Shown here piece after piece: positions 19,730 to 28,009 of a stretch of DNA of 64,000 nucleotides. This DNA comes from Nocardioides panacis. Lineage in GTDB: Bacteria > Actinomycetota > Actinomycetes > Propionibacteriales > Nocardioidaceae. A program made the position numbers and the translations under genes. A model generated the notes under the pieces. That model did not search any database. It was given only the letters and a program-made list of their open reading frames with translations, and was not told the origin of the DNA. The stretch lies in assembly GCF_019039255.1 (NCBI RefSeq), contig NZ_CP077062.1, forward strand, positions 4,154,001-4,218,000. Reading direction: 5' to 3'. The first letter of the stretch is position 1; each line of letters starts with the position of its first letter.

Positions 19730-19808
19730 CGGGGCGTTTGACGCGGTCCCCACGGGGCACTAGGGCGGGCTGCCCGGGCCCGCTCCGGGACGAGGTCGGC
19801 ACGGCGTC

Positions 19809-19826
19809 CGGCAGGCGCGCCTGCCG
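19809..19826 (-). terminator. 18-nt self-complementary hairpin
   Basis: CGGCAGGCGCGCCTGCCG is a perfect palindrome located 13 bp past the stop of the leftward hydrolase gene, consistent with a terminator that lacks a U tract. Confidence 0.5.
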
Positions 19827-19839
19827 TCAGCGGGCGCCG

Positions 19840-20607
19840 TCAGTCCGCGCGCCCCACCCGCGCCAGCCACTCGGCGACGAGGGCGCGCAGCAGGTCCGGC
19901 TGCTCGTGGGGCAGTGCGTGCCCCGCGTCGTCGACGACCGCGAGCGAGGCGTGCGGGTAGTGCTCCAGGAGGCCGGCGGCCGCGGCGTACCCGACCGTCG
20001 AGTCGAGCCGCCCGGCCACCACCAGCGTCGGGCCCGGGTACGCCGGTCCCCGGCCGGGGGTGAGCTCCCACCGCTCGCCGATCCGGCCGAGCGCGGCCTG
20101 GTCGACGAGCGCGGCCGCCGGCCGGACGTAGCGCTCGTAGCGCTCCAGCATCTCGGGGGTGTGCACCACGAAGTAGCCGCGGAACTCCTCGTCGCCGATC
20201 GCCTCCGGCCCGGTGACGACCCGGTGCTCGGGGACCTCGCGCAGCCCGGGCAGCAGCGGACAGACCAGCGCGAGACCGGCGACCCGACCCGGCTCCCGCG
20301 CGGCCATCGCCTGCGCGTAGTAGCCGCCCGCCGAGTGACCGACCAGGAGGTACGGCGCCCCGTCGGCGACCTCGGCGGCGAAGTCGAGCAGCGTGTCGAG
20401 GACGTCGTCGGCGCTGCGCAGCCGGTCGGGGGCCGGTGTCCGGCCCGTCCCGGGGAGGTCGGGATAGATCCGCCGGAACCCCGCGACACCGTCGAAGGCC
20501 GGCTCGAAGCACGCCTCGGCCTCATGGTGGTCCACCCCGGCGCCGTGCAGCACCAGCACCGGCCGACCGGCACCGTGCTCCGCGTGGTGCACCCCGCGCG
20601 TCCCCAT
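19840..20607 (-). CDS. Alpha/beta hydrolase
   Basis: 255 aa from ATG 20607 (an ATG 9 bp further upstream is also possible). The fold is clear: LVLHGAGVDH with the oxyanion-hole HG near residue 20, nucleophile elbow GHSAGGYYA (Ser near 92), acid GRLDSTVG and His in DAGHALPHEQ. Substrate cannot be predicted; the family covers esterases, lactonases and haloperoxidase-like enzymes. It is 48 bp downstream of the aldolase gene on the same strand and may share its transcript. No signal peptide. Confidence 0.8.
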   Translation of the reverse strand: MGTRGVHHAEHGAGRPVLVLHGAGVDHHEAEACFEPAFDGVAGFRRIYPDLPGTGRTPAPDRLRSADDVLDTLLDFAAEVADGAPYLLVGHSAGGYYAQAMAAREPGRVAGLALVCPLLPGLREVPEHRVVTGPEAIGDEEFRGYFVVHTPEMLERYERYVRPAAALVDQAALGRIGERWELTPGRGPAYPGPTLVVAGRLDSTVGYAAAAGLLEHYPHASLAVVDDAGHALPHEQPDLLRALVAEWLARVGRAD

Positions 20608-20655
20608 GCGGCACATCTAGCCACGTGCAGGCCGCTCCGGTCCAGGGCCCAGGTG

Positions 20656-21543
20656 TCAGGTCGACGAGGCGGCGTAGATGCCGGCGATGGAGGCGTCGAG
20701 CGCCGCGTCGAACTCCGCGTCGCTCAGGGAGACGGTCAGTCCTTCGGTGAGCGCCCGAGAGAAGCTGGCGATCACCCCCGGGTTCCTCGTGAGGCGTGCG
20801 TTCGCCTCCGCGCGGGAGTAGCCGCCGGAGAGCGCGGCCACGCGCAGCACCCGCGGATGCTCGAGCAGCTCGCGGTGGTAGCCGTCCTGCTCGGGGAGCG
20901 TCAGCTTGAGCATCACGTCCTGTCCCGCGCCCAGCCCGTCGAGGTGCGAGAGGAGTGCGTCCTTGAGGAGCTTCTCCGTCGCCGCCTTCTCCGGGCTGTG
21001 GATGTCGATCTCGGGCTCGATGACGGGGACCAGGCCGGCCGCCAGGATCTGCCGCGCGACCTCGAACTGCTGGGCGACCACGGAGCTGACGCCGGTGTCG
21101 TCCGCGGTCAGCACCACCGAGCGCATCTTGGTCCCGAAGACGCCGTGCCGCTTGGCCCGGTCGAGCAGCCCGTCGAGGCCGGGGATCGGCTTCATCAGCC
21201 GTGCGCCGTCGGCCTCGGGCTCCAGGCCCTTGTCCACCTTGAGGAGCGGCACCACGTGCTTCTGCGTCCAGAGGTACTCCGCCACACCCCTGCCGCCGAT
21301 CTCCCGGTCCATGGTCTGCTCGAACAGGATCGAGGCCAGGATGCGCTCCCCGTCGAACACCGGGCTGGTGATGATGCGGGTGCGCATCTCGTGGATCAGG
21401 TCGAACATCTCGGCCTCGCCGGAGTACGCCGTCTCCTCGACGCCGTACAGCCTCAGCGCCTTCGGAGTGCTGCCCCCGCTCTGGTCCAGGGCGGCGATGA
21501 AGCCCGTCCCGGTCCTGATCCTGCTCAGCATGCGCTCGTCCAC
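20656..21543 (-). CDS. fda: Fructose-bisphosphate aldolase class I
   Basis: 295 aa from GTG 21543, with GGAGAGG upstream. It reversibly cleaves fructose-1,6-bisphosphate to dihydroxyacetone phosphate and glyceraldehyde-3-phosphate through a Schiff-base lysine, without metal. Strongly conserved blocks of the bacterial class I (FdaB-type) enzyme are visible: GFIAALDQSGGSTPKAL near the N-terminus, MRTRIITSP, ILFEQTMDREI, VPLLKVDKGL, MKPIPGLD, GTKMRS, VPVIEPEIDI, MLKLTLPEQ with the probable catalytic lysine, and ALSGGYSRAEAN. Length equals the family norm. Most actinobacteria rely on a class II enzyme, so this may be a second isozyme. Confidence 0.9.
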   Translation of the reverse strand: MDERMLSRIRTGTGFIAALDQSGGSTPKALRLYGVEETAYSGEAEMFDLIHEMRTRIITSPVFDGERILASILFEQTMDREIGGRGVAEYLWTQKHVVPLLKVDKGLEPEADGARLMKPIPGLDGLLDRAKRHGVFGTKMRSVVLTADDTGVSSVVAQQFEVARQILAAGLVPVIEPEIDIHSPEKAATEKLLKDALLSHLDGLGAGQDVMLKLTLPEQDGYHRELLEHPRVLRVAALSGGYSRAEANARLTRNPGVIASFSRALTEGLTVSLSDAEFDAALDASIAGIYAASST

Positions 21544-21680
21544 CCGACGTCCTCTCCGACGACGGACCACCGCTGTGGCCGTCTCCGCCCCCGCGCTCCC
21601 TCCAGCCTCACTCTCCGACGGCGAGGCTGCGAGGGACGTTCGTCCTGACCTGCGGGCTCCACGGCCGACGAGGGCAGCCG

Positions 21681-22577
21681 TCAGCCGTCGCCGTGCTCGA
21701 CGACCGCCGCCGCGACGACGAGGTCCTGCCACGACATCCCGACGCTCTTGAACACCAGCGGACGGTCGGCGGGTACGGCGGCCGCGCCGGTCAGCACCGC
21801 GCGCATCGGCACCAGGTCGCGCGGGGCCAGGGCGCCCTCGGCGATCGCCAGCACCACGTCGCCGGCCTCCCGCAGGGCGGTGGCGACGTCCTCCACCACG
21901 ACCGTGGCCCGGCCCAGCAGCGCGGCGTCGAGCTCGCGGGCGTCCGGCTCGTGCGACCCGACGGCGACCACCACCGCGTCGTCGCGCAGCAGGCGGGAGT
22001 TCAGCACCGGCGAGCGGGCGGAGGTCGCGCAGACGACGACGTCGGCCGCCCGCACCGCCTCGTCGGCGGCCGGCGACCCCAGCGCCACCGCGGCGAGCGA
22101 GGTCCGGGACGGGTCGCGGACCAGGTAGGTGGACGACGCCAGCGGGCGGACCGCGGCCAGCGTCGAGACGTGGGCGGTGGCCTGCGGGCCGGAGCCGACG
22201 ACTGCGACCCGCAGCGGCCGGTGCGGCAGCCGCTGGAGGACGGCAGCCACCGAGACCGCGGGCGTGCGCAGCGTGGTGAGGGCCGTCCCGTCGAGCACCG
22301 CGCGCAGCGCGAGGGTCTCCGGGTCGAAGAGCAGGTAGACCGCCTGGATGCGGGGCAGGTCGCGGGCCGGGTTGCCGGGGGCGACGGTGACGACCTTGAC
22401 CCCGGCCCCGGTCGGCGCCTCCGACGGCATCAGCAGGAACTGGCCGCGCGCCAGGGCGACCGGCACGCGGGCCGGGTCGGCGGCCGGGTCGAGCCCGCGT
22501 CGTACGGCGTCGGTGAGGGCCCGGACCGCCGCGGCGGGTCCGAGGGCGGCGACGGCGTCCGCGTCGAGGTACCTCAT
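21681..22577 (-). CDS. Ornithine cyclodeaminase/mu-crystallin family, probable pyrroline-2-carboxylate reductase
   Basis: 298 aa. The family uses NAD(P)H; members either deaminate ornithine to proline or reduce delta1-pyrroline-2-carboxylate. Visible: N-terminal LPSEAPTGAGVKVVTVAPGN-type substrate region, TALTTLRTPAVS, the Rossmann motif VAVVGSGPQA, and VVAVGSHEPDARELD with the conserved Gly-x-Asp-like stretch. Its ATG overlaps the stop of the proline racemase-like gene (ATGA), so the two act together, pointing to proline/hydroxyproline catabolism and thus to reductase rather than ornithine cyclodeaminase activity. Substrate is inferred from context. Confidence 0.8.
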   Translation of the reverse strand: MRYLDADAVAALGPAAAVRALTDAVRRGLDPAADPARVPVALARGQFLLMPSEAPTGAGVKVVTVAPGNPARDLPRIQAVYLLFDPETLALRAVLDGTALTTLRTPAVSVAAVLQRLPHRPLRVAVVGSGPQATAHVSTLAAVRPLASSTYLVRDPSRTSLAAVALGSPAADEAVRAADVVVCATSARSPVLNSRLLRDDAVVVAVGSHEPDARELDAALLGRATVVVEDVATALREAGDVVLAIAEGALAPRDLVPMRAVLTGAAAVPADRPLVFKSVGMSWQDLVVAAAVVEHGDG

Positions 22578-23590
22578 CGCAGCTGGAACCCGGGGACCAT
22601 CGGGTCGGACGGGTCGATGCAGAACTCGTGCTGCCCGGTGCGGTAGGCCGTGCCGGTGACCTGGGGAAGCACGGCGGGGCGGCCGCCGACCTCGACGGTG
22701 CCCAGCACGGTCCCCGTGAAGGTGCTGCCGACGACCGAGTCGTGCCGGAGCACGGTGCCGCTCGGCAGGCGGCCGTCGGCGGCGAGCACCGCGAGCCGGG
22801 CGCAGGTGCCCGAGCCGCACGGCGAGCGGTCCACCTCGCCGTCGGCGAAGACGGTCACGTTGCGCTGGTGCACCAGCCCCTCGGTGCCGCCGAGGTCGTC
22901 GAACCAGATGGTGCCGTAGACGCCGCTCAGCCGCGGGTCGCTCGGGTGCACCGCGTGCTCGGTGCCGTCCAGCGCCCGCCTGATCTCGCGGCCGAGCGCG
23001 ACCAGCTCCCCGAGGTCGCCCGGTGTGACCGACAGTCCCACCTGGGCGGCGGGCAGCGTCGCGTAGACCGCCCCGCCGAACGCCACGTCCACCCGCAGCT
23101 CGCCGCGGGAGGTCGGCACGGCCACGTCGGTGGCGATGACCCAGCTCGGCACGTTGACGAAGTCGACGGACACCACCCGGGCGCGCTCGCGGTGCACGCG
23201 CGCGCTCACCCGGCCGGACGGTACGTCGATCACCACGTCCACGCTGCCGGTCTCCGGGGCCGCCACCAGCCCGGACTCCACGGCCCACACGCCGAGCGCC
23301 ATCGTCCCGTGCCCGCAGGCGGTGGAGAAGCCGTCCTTGTGCCAGAACAGGACCCCCAGGTGGGCCGCGTCGTCGTCGGGCGGCACGAGGAAGCCGCCGT
23401 ACATGTCCGCGTGACCGCGCGGCTCCGAGCACAGCACCCGGCGCAGGCCCTGGACCTCGGGATCCTCGATCGCCCGCGCCCGGCGCTCGGCCACCGTCGC
23501 ACCCGGGATCGGCACCGGCGGGTCCACCACGATCCGGAACGGCTCGCCACCCGTGTGGTAGTCCGTGGTCGCGATCCTCGACGGCAGCAC
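22574..23590 (-). CDS. Proline racemase family, probable 4-hydroxyproline 2-epimerase
   Basis: 338 aa from GTG 23590. The two-base mechanism needs two cysteines, and both are present: Cys92 in STACGHGTMA and Cys258 in DRSPCGSGTC. In trans-3-hydroxyproline dehydratases the second is replaced by Thr, so this should be a racemase/epimerase. TDYHTGGEPFR and RGHADMYGG are further signatures. It is first in an operon with the cyclodeaminase-family gene (4-bp overlap) and divergent from an SGNH hydrolase gene 102 bp away. Proline and hydroxyproline cannot be told apart by eye. Only a weak ribosome site precedes the GTG. Confidence 0.82.
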   Translation of the reverse strand: MLPSRIATTDYHTGGEPFRIVVDPPVPIPGATVAERRARAIEDPEVQGLRRVLCSEPRGHADMYGGFLVPPDDDAAHLGVLFWHKDGFSTACGHGTMALGVWAVESGLVAAPETGSVDVVIDVPSGRVSARVHRERARVVSVDFVNVPSWVIATDVAVPTSRGELRVDVAFGGAVYATLPAAQVGLSVTPGDLGELVALGREIRRALDGTEHAVHPSDPRLSGVYGTIWFDDLGGTEGLVHQRNVTVFADGEVDRSPCGSGTCARLAVLAADGRLPSGTVLRHDSVVGSTFTGTVLGTVEVGGRPAVLPQVTGTAYRTGQHEFCIDPSDPMVPGFQLR

Positions 23591-23692
23591 GTCGGCATCC
23601 TGCCACGGGACGAGCCTGGCTCGGCCCGTGCCGGCGGGGCCTGGCCGGGCGTAGCGTCTGAGGGAGACGTGCCGCGCAGGAGGTGGTGAGCC

Positions 23693-25294
23693 ATGGCGGA
23701 CCAGCGGGCCACTCCCGACGAGGTCCGGATCCGGACCAGCCCGCGGGAGCCGGTGACCGACCCCACGCTCGGGATCGAGGTCCCCCGTCCCCCCGCGGCC
23801 GCTCCGGCGCGGCACCGTCTGGTCACCCTCGGGGACTCCCTCACCCAAGGGTTCATGAGCGCGGCCGTGCACCGCACCGACGTGTCGTGGCCGGCGATCG
23901 CGGCGTACGAGCTGGGCCTGACCGCCGAGCAGTTCACGTTCCCGACCTACGAGTGGCCGACCGGGCCGGGCGGCCTGCCGCTGGACCTGGAGCGGCTGGC
24001 CCGGGCGTTCGAGAAGCGGTTCGGCGCGCACCTGGACTTCTGGGAGATCGTGACGGCCGGACTGTGGCTGCGCTCCTACCTGGACCGGATCGAGGACTAC
24101 TGGGAGCGCGGGGACGGCTCCCGGACCCCGCCCGGCGGCGCACCGTTCCACAACACGGCGGTCTACGGGTGGGACCTGCTCGACCCCCAGCTCCTGACCG
24201 CGCCGATGGTCGCCTCCCGGCTGGCCGGCCCGACCCGGGACGACGTGCTGTCGCAGCTGGTGGAGCACCACCAGGACCGGGCCGCCTGGCCGGTCCTGCA
24301 GCGGGCCCGCAGGGGCAACCGCGGCCGCACGGTCCTGGACGCCGTGACCGACATGAGCCGGCCCGCCCAGGGCGTCGAGACGCTGGTGGTCGTCCTGGGT
24401 GCGAACAACGCGCTCGGCTCGGTCGTCACGCTGGAGCCCGCCTGGACCCCGGAGGGCTACGACGACCTCCCTCCCGAGGAGCGCCTGACGGCCCGGGTCG
24501 GCTGCAACCTGTGGCGGCCCAGCGCCTTCGCCGCCGACTGGTCGCTGCTCGAGGAGAAGCTGCGCGGGGTCGCAGCCCAGCACGTGATCATCGCGACGGT
24601 CCCGTCGGTCACCATCGCGCCGATCGCGCGGGGCACCTTCACGAAGGTCCGTCCGGAGTCCCGGTACTTCCCCTACTACACACGGCCGTGGGTCACCGAC
24701 GAGGACTTCGACCCCCGCCGCGACCCGCACCTCACCGCCGACGAGGCCCGGGCGATCGACTCCGCCATCGACTCCTACAACGAGACGATGATCGGCTCCG
24801 TCGCCGCCGCCCGCACCGACGGCCTCGACTGGTACGTCTTCGACATGGGGTTGCTCCTCGACCGGCTGGCGACCCGGCGCTACATCGACAGTCCCTGGGC
24901 GAGGCCGGCCTGGTGGACCCCCTACGAGCTGCCACCCGCGCTGCGTGCGCTGGACCCGGTGCCGAACACCCGGTTCTTCCGGGCGGGTCCCGAGGGGCGC
25001 ACCGACGGCGGGCTGTTCTCCCTCGACGGGGTGCACCCGACGACCAGCGCCTACGGCATCCTCGCCCAGGAGGTCATCAAGGTGATGGAGCTGGCCGGCG
25101 TGGAGTTCGCCGACCGCCAGGGGCAGCCGCGCACCGGCCCGGTCCGGGTCGACTTCGAGCGGCTGCTCCGCGCCGACACCCTGCTCAGCGACCCGCCCGC
25201 CGCGGTCAGCAACACGCTGAGCCTGCTCGGCTGGCTCGACGACCGGCTCGACCTGGTCACCCGGTTCCTGCCCTTCGTGCACTCGCCCCTCTAG
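23693..25294 (+). CDS. SGNH/GDSL-type hydrolase family protein
   Basis: 533 aa from ATG 23693, with AGGAGG 8 bp upstream. RLVTLGDSLTQGFMS (Ser49, block I), VVLGANNALGS near 235 (block III with GxN) and SLDGVHPTTSAYG near 445 (block V, Asp and His) give a complete SGNH catalytic set. The enzyme is unusually long: about 180 residues separate blocks I and III, and a further 80 follow block V (FERLLRADTLLSD). No signal peptide, so it is likely cytoplasmic. Probable ester or acyl hydrolase of unknown substrate. Divergent from the racemase operon. Confidence 0.8.
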   Translation: MADQRATPDEVRIRTSPREPVTDPTLGIEVPRPPAAAPARHRLVTLGDSLTQGFMSAAVHRTDVSWPAIAAYELGLTAEQFTFPTYEWPTGPGGLPLDLERLARAFEKRFGAHLDFWEIVTAGLWLRSYLDRIEDYWERGDGSRTPPGGAPFHNTAVYGWDLLDPQLLTAPMVASRLAGPTRDDVLSQLVEHHQDRAAWPVLQRARRGNRGRTVLDAVTDMSRPAQGVETLVVVLGANNALGSVVTLEPAWTPEGYDDLPPEERLTARVGCNLWRPSAFAADWSLLEEKLRGVAAQHVIIATVPSVTIAPIARGTFTKVRPESRYFPYYTRPWVTDEDFDPRRDPHLTADEARAIDSAIDSYNETMIGSVAAARTDGLDWYVFDMGLLLDRLATRRYIDSPWARPAWWTPYELPPALRALDPVPNTRFFRAGPEGRTDGGLFSLDGVHPTTSAYGILAQEVIKVMELAGVEFADRQGQPRTGPVRVDFERLLRADTLLSDPPAAVSNTLSLLGWLDDRLDLVTRFLPFVHSPL

Positions 25295-25424
25295 CGGCGG
25301 GGCGGCGGTGCGCCGGAGGTTCCCGGTGGGCGGGGAGTGATGTCATGTCGAGAAGCGCCGGTCGGCTCCGCTCATCAGGTGAAGGGCCGCGACGGACGCG
25401 GTCCACGACACCAGGAGAACCACC

Positions 25425-25835
25425 ATGCCGAAGTACCTGCTCCTCAAGCACTACCGCGGCGGCCCGGCGCCGCACCACCCGTTCCCCCCGATGGACCAGT
25501 GGGCCCCCGAGGACGTGGAGGCGCACATGGCCTTCCTCCAGCACGTCAGCGAGCTGCTGGAGAAGAACGGCGAGCTCGTCGACGCGCAGGCGCTCACCCC
25601 CGCCCGCACCTGGGTCCGGTACGGCGGCCCGGACGCCGCCCCGGTGACCACCGACGGCCCGCTGCCCGAGACCAGCGACCTCGTGGCGGGCTGGTACATG
25701 ATCGACGTCGACTCCCACGAGCGCGCCGTCGAGCTCGCGGCGTACGTCTCCTCCGAGCCCGGGCCCGGCGGGGAGCCGCTCTACGAGTGGATCGACGTCC
25801 GCGAGGTCATGTCCGAGGCACCCGCGGACGACTGA
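25425..25835 (+). CDS. YCII-related (DGPF) domain protein
   Basis: 136 aa, with AGGAG upstream of ATG 25425. The start MPKYLLLKHYRGG, the DGPLPETSDLVAGWYMIDVDS block (the 'DGPF' region) and a Glu-rich C-terminus are typical of YCII-like dimeric alpha/beta proteins that accompany ECF sigma factors. The next gene, 6 bp downstream, is exactly such a sigma factor (ECF42-type arrangement), suggesting joint expression and a regulatory or sensing role. No catalysis is demonstrated for this subgroup. Confidence 0.85.
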   Translation: MPKYLLLKHYRGGPAPHHPFPPMDQWAPEDVEAHMAFLQHVSELLEKNGELVDAQALTPARTWVRYGGPDAAPVTTDGPLPETSDLVAGWYMIDVDSHERAVELAAYVSSEPGPGGEPLYEWIDVREVMSEAPADD

Positions 25836-25841
25836 CCCGCC

Positions 25842-27065
25842 GTGACCGACGAGCCGACGCCGCGACTGGACGAGGGTGCCCTGCGCGCCCTCGTCCCGCG
25901 GGTGCTCGCGGTCCTGGTGCGGCGGGGCGAGGACTTCTCCGCCGCGGAGGACGCGCTGCAGGAGGCGTTGCTGGAGGCGCAGCGGGTGTGGCCCGAGCAC
26001 CCGCCGCGCGACCCGCGCGCGTGGCTGGTGACGGTCGCGACCCGGCGGCTGGTCGACGTACGTCGCAGCGAGGCGGCCCGGCACCGCCGGGAGGAGGCGA
26101 CGTACGCCGAGCCGCGGCCGGTCGGCGCCGAGGAGGGCGACGACACCCTCTTCCTGCTGTTCTGCTGCTGCCACCCCGACCTCACGCCCGCCTCCCAGGT
26201 GGCACTGACCCTGCGCGCCGTCGGCGGTCTCACCACCCGGGAGATCGCGGACGCGTTCTACGTGCCGGAGGCGACGATGGCGCAGCGGATCAGCCGGGCC
26301 AAGCGCGCCCTGCGGGACCGCCGCCTGGACCGGGCCGGCGACCTCGCCGTGGTGCTGCGGGTGCTCTACCTCGTCTACTCGGCCGGGCACGCGGGCCGGG
26401 TGGACCTGGCCGGCGAGGCGGTCCGGCTCGCCCGCCAGCTCACCCTCGCCACCGAGGAGCCGGAGGCCCGCGGGCTGCTCGCGCTGATGCTCCTGAACCA
26501 CGCCCGGCTGCCGGCGCGCCTCGACCCGGAGGGCCGGATCGTCACGCTCGACCGGCAGGACCGCGGTCTCTGGGACACCCGGGAGATCGCCGAGGGCGTG
26601 CGCGTCCTGCAGTCGGCGCTGGCCGTCGGGCGCCCGGGCCGCTACCAGGTCGAGGCCGCCATCGCCGCCCTGCACGACGACGCGGCCGTCGCCGAGGAGA
26701 CCGACTGGCCGCAGGTGCTGGCGTGGTACGACGACCTCGTCGCGCTCACCGACGACCCGGTGCGCCAGGACCCGGCGGCGGTGCTCGGCCGCGCGGTGGC
26801 GGTCGGCCACGTCCTCGGCGCCGCCGCCGGGCTGCGCGAGACCGACCGGCTGGCCGGCGTGATCGGCGACCGGCACCGGTGGCACGCCGTGCGCGGTCAC
26901 CTGCACGAGCTCGGCGGCGACCTCCCGGCCGCGGCCACGGCCTACGCCGAGGCGGCCCGGCTGGCCACGAACCTCGCCGAGCGCGACCACCTGGTCCGGC
27001 AGGCCGCCCGCGCGCGCCGCGGAGCCGGGGGACCGGTGGCCGGGGCTGGGATGATGCCCGCATGA
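25842..27065 (+). CDS. ECF-type RNA polymerase sigma factor with long C-terminal extension (ECF42-like)
   Basis: 407 aa from GTG 25842. Residues about 15-85 form region 2 (AAEDALQEALLEA, DPRAWLVTVATRRLVDVRR), residues about 110-170 region 4 (LTTREIADAFYVPEATMAQRIS as helix-turn-helix). The remaining about 230 residues are helical TPR-like repeats (DUF6596-like: YLVYSAGHAGRVDLAGEAVRLARQL) rather than an anti-sigma-binding site; in this class the extension controls activity and no anti-sigma gene is expected, and none is present. It is between the YCII gene and an MBL-fold gene, overlapping the latter by 4 bp. Confidence 0.88.
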   Translation: MTDEPTPRLDEGALRALVPRVLAVLVRRGEDFSAAEDALQEALLEAQRVWPEHPPRDPRAWLVTVATRRLVDVRRSEAARHRREEATYAEPRPVGAEEGDDTLFLLFCCCHPDLTPASQVALTLRAVGGLTTREIADAFYVPEATMAQRISRAKRALRDRRLDRAGDLAVVLRVLYLVYSAGHAGRVDLAGEAVRLARQLTLATEEPEARGLLALMLLNHARLPARLDPEGRIVTLDRQDRGLWDTREIAEGVRVLQSALAVGRPGRYQVEAAIAALHDDAAVAEETDWPQVLAWYDDLVALTDDPVRQDPAAVLGRAVAVGHVLGAAAGLRETDRLAGVIGDRHRWHAVRGHLHELGGDLPAAATAYAEAARLATNLAERDHLVRQAARARRGAGGPVAGAGMMPA

Positions 27066-27958
27066 CCACCACGCTCGACTGGTACGGCTGCGCCACGTTC
27101 GGCCTGCGCACCGCGGGGATGCACATCCTGCTGGACGCGTACGTCGACCGGGCGGCCACCGCGGCCGGGCCGGGCCTGCGTGCCGAGGACATCACCGACT
27201 GCGACTGGATCGTGATCGGGCACGCGCACTTCGACCACCTCTACGGCGCGGAACGGATCGCGCCGGCGACCGGGGCCCGGATCGTCGCGGGCTACGAGTC
27301 GGTGCGGCTGCTGGAGGCGCTGGGCGTCCCGCTCGAGCAGATGGTCCCGGTGGCCGGCGGGGAGACCGTCGACCTGGGGAACGGGTGCCGGGTGACCGCC
27401 TACCCGAGCCAGCACTCCTGCGTCTGGTCGCACGGGCAGATGCCGCAGGCGGGCGAGGTGTGCCTGGGTGACCTCGGGGTGACCTGGCAGGAGCAGCAGA
27501 CGCGGATGCAGGCGCTGACCCGGCACCTCGCCACCGCGCTGGACCCGGTCGCCGGTGAGCACCTGCAGGCCGCCCTGGCCGGGCACAGCGACCGGGGCGA
27601 CGGCGGGGCCCTGCTGTTCCTCTTCGAGCTCCCGGACGGGTCGCTGCTGTTCCAGGACACCAGCGGGCACTGGAGCGGCGTGCTCGCGCACCTGCGGCCC
27701 GACGTCGCGATCCTGGCCGCCGCCGGCCGGGGCAACGTCGACGGGGAGCCGGTCCAGGGGACCCTCGCGGACTTCGTGGCCCGGCAGGCGGAGCTCCTGG
27801 GCGCGCCCCGGATCCTGCTCAGCCACCACGACGACTGGCTCCCCGGCTTCTCCGTGGACACCGACCTGGTCCCCGTGCGCGCGGCGCTCGCCCGGCGCTG
27901 CCCGGAGGTCGAGCTCCTCGAGCCCGGCTACTGCGCGGGGACCGTGCTGTTCGGCTGA
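27062..27958 (+). CDS. Metallo-beta-lactamase-fold hydrolase
   Basis: 298 aa, ATG overlaps the sigma-factor stop. IGHAHFDHLYG (residues ~53-63) is the HxHxDH zinc motif of the MBL fold; further ligands are plausible in SQHSCVW, FQDTSGHWS and LLSHHDDW. No signal peptide. The arrangement resembles UlaG/lactonase-like cytosolic MBL proteins more than RNases. Translational coupling to the ECF gene suggests that it is part of the same response; the substrate is unknown. Confidence 0.82.
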   Translation: MTTTLDWYGCATFGLRTAGMHILLDAYVDRAATAAGPGLRAEDITDCDWIVIGHAHFDHLYGAERIAPATGARIVAGYESVRLLEALGVPLEQMVPVAGGETVDLGNGCRVTAYPSQHSCVWSHGQMPQAGEVCLGDLGVTWQEQQTRMQALTRHLATALDPVAGEHLQAALAGHSDRGDGGALLFLFELPDGSLLFQDTSGHWSGVLAHLRPDVAILAAAGRGNVDGEPVQGTLADFVARQAELLGAPRILLSHHDDWLPGFSVDTDLVPVRAALARRCPEVELLEPGYCAGTVLFG

Positions 27959-28009
27959 CCGGGCGGTGCGCCCCTTCGGCGCGGCGACCTCCCGCACTAC
28001 GCTCCCGAC

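Larger units (their letters stand above)
19535..19839. other. Intergenic region with promoter-side palindrome
   Basis: This 305-bp gap lies between two leftward genes. It contains CTTACGGTGTAAG (19717-19729), a 5-bp dyad around GGT about 180 bp upstream of the envelope operon, and the hairpin listed separately at 19809-19826. No further coding sequence is supported. Confidence 0.5.

Noticed and set aside
19738-21648. Plus-strand open frame of about 636 codons opposite the aldolase and hydrolase genes
   Set aside because: Shadow frame: the minus-strand proteins have clear catalytic motifs.
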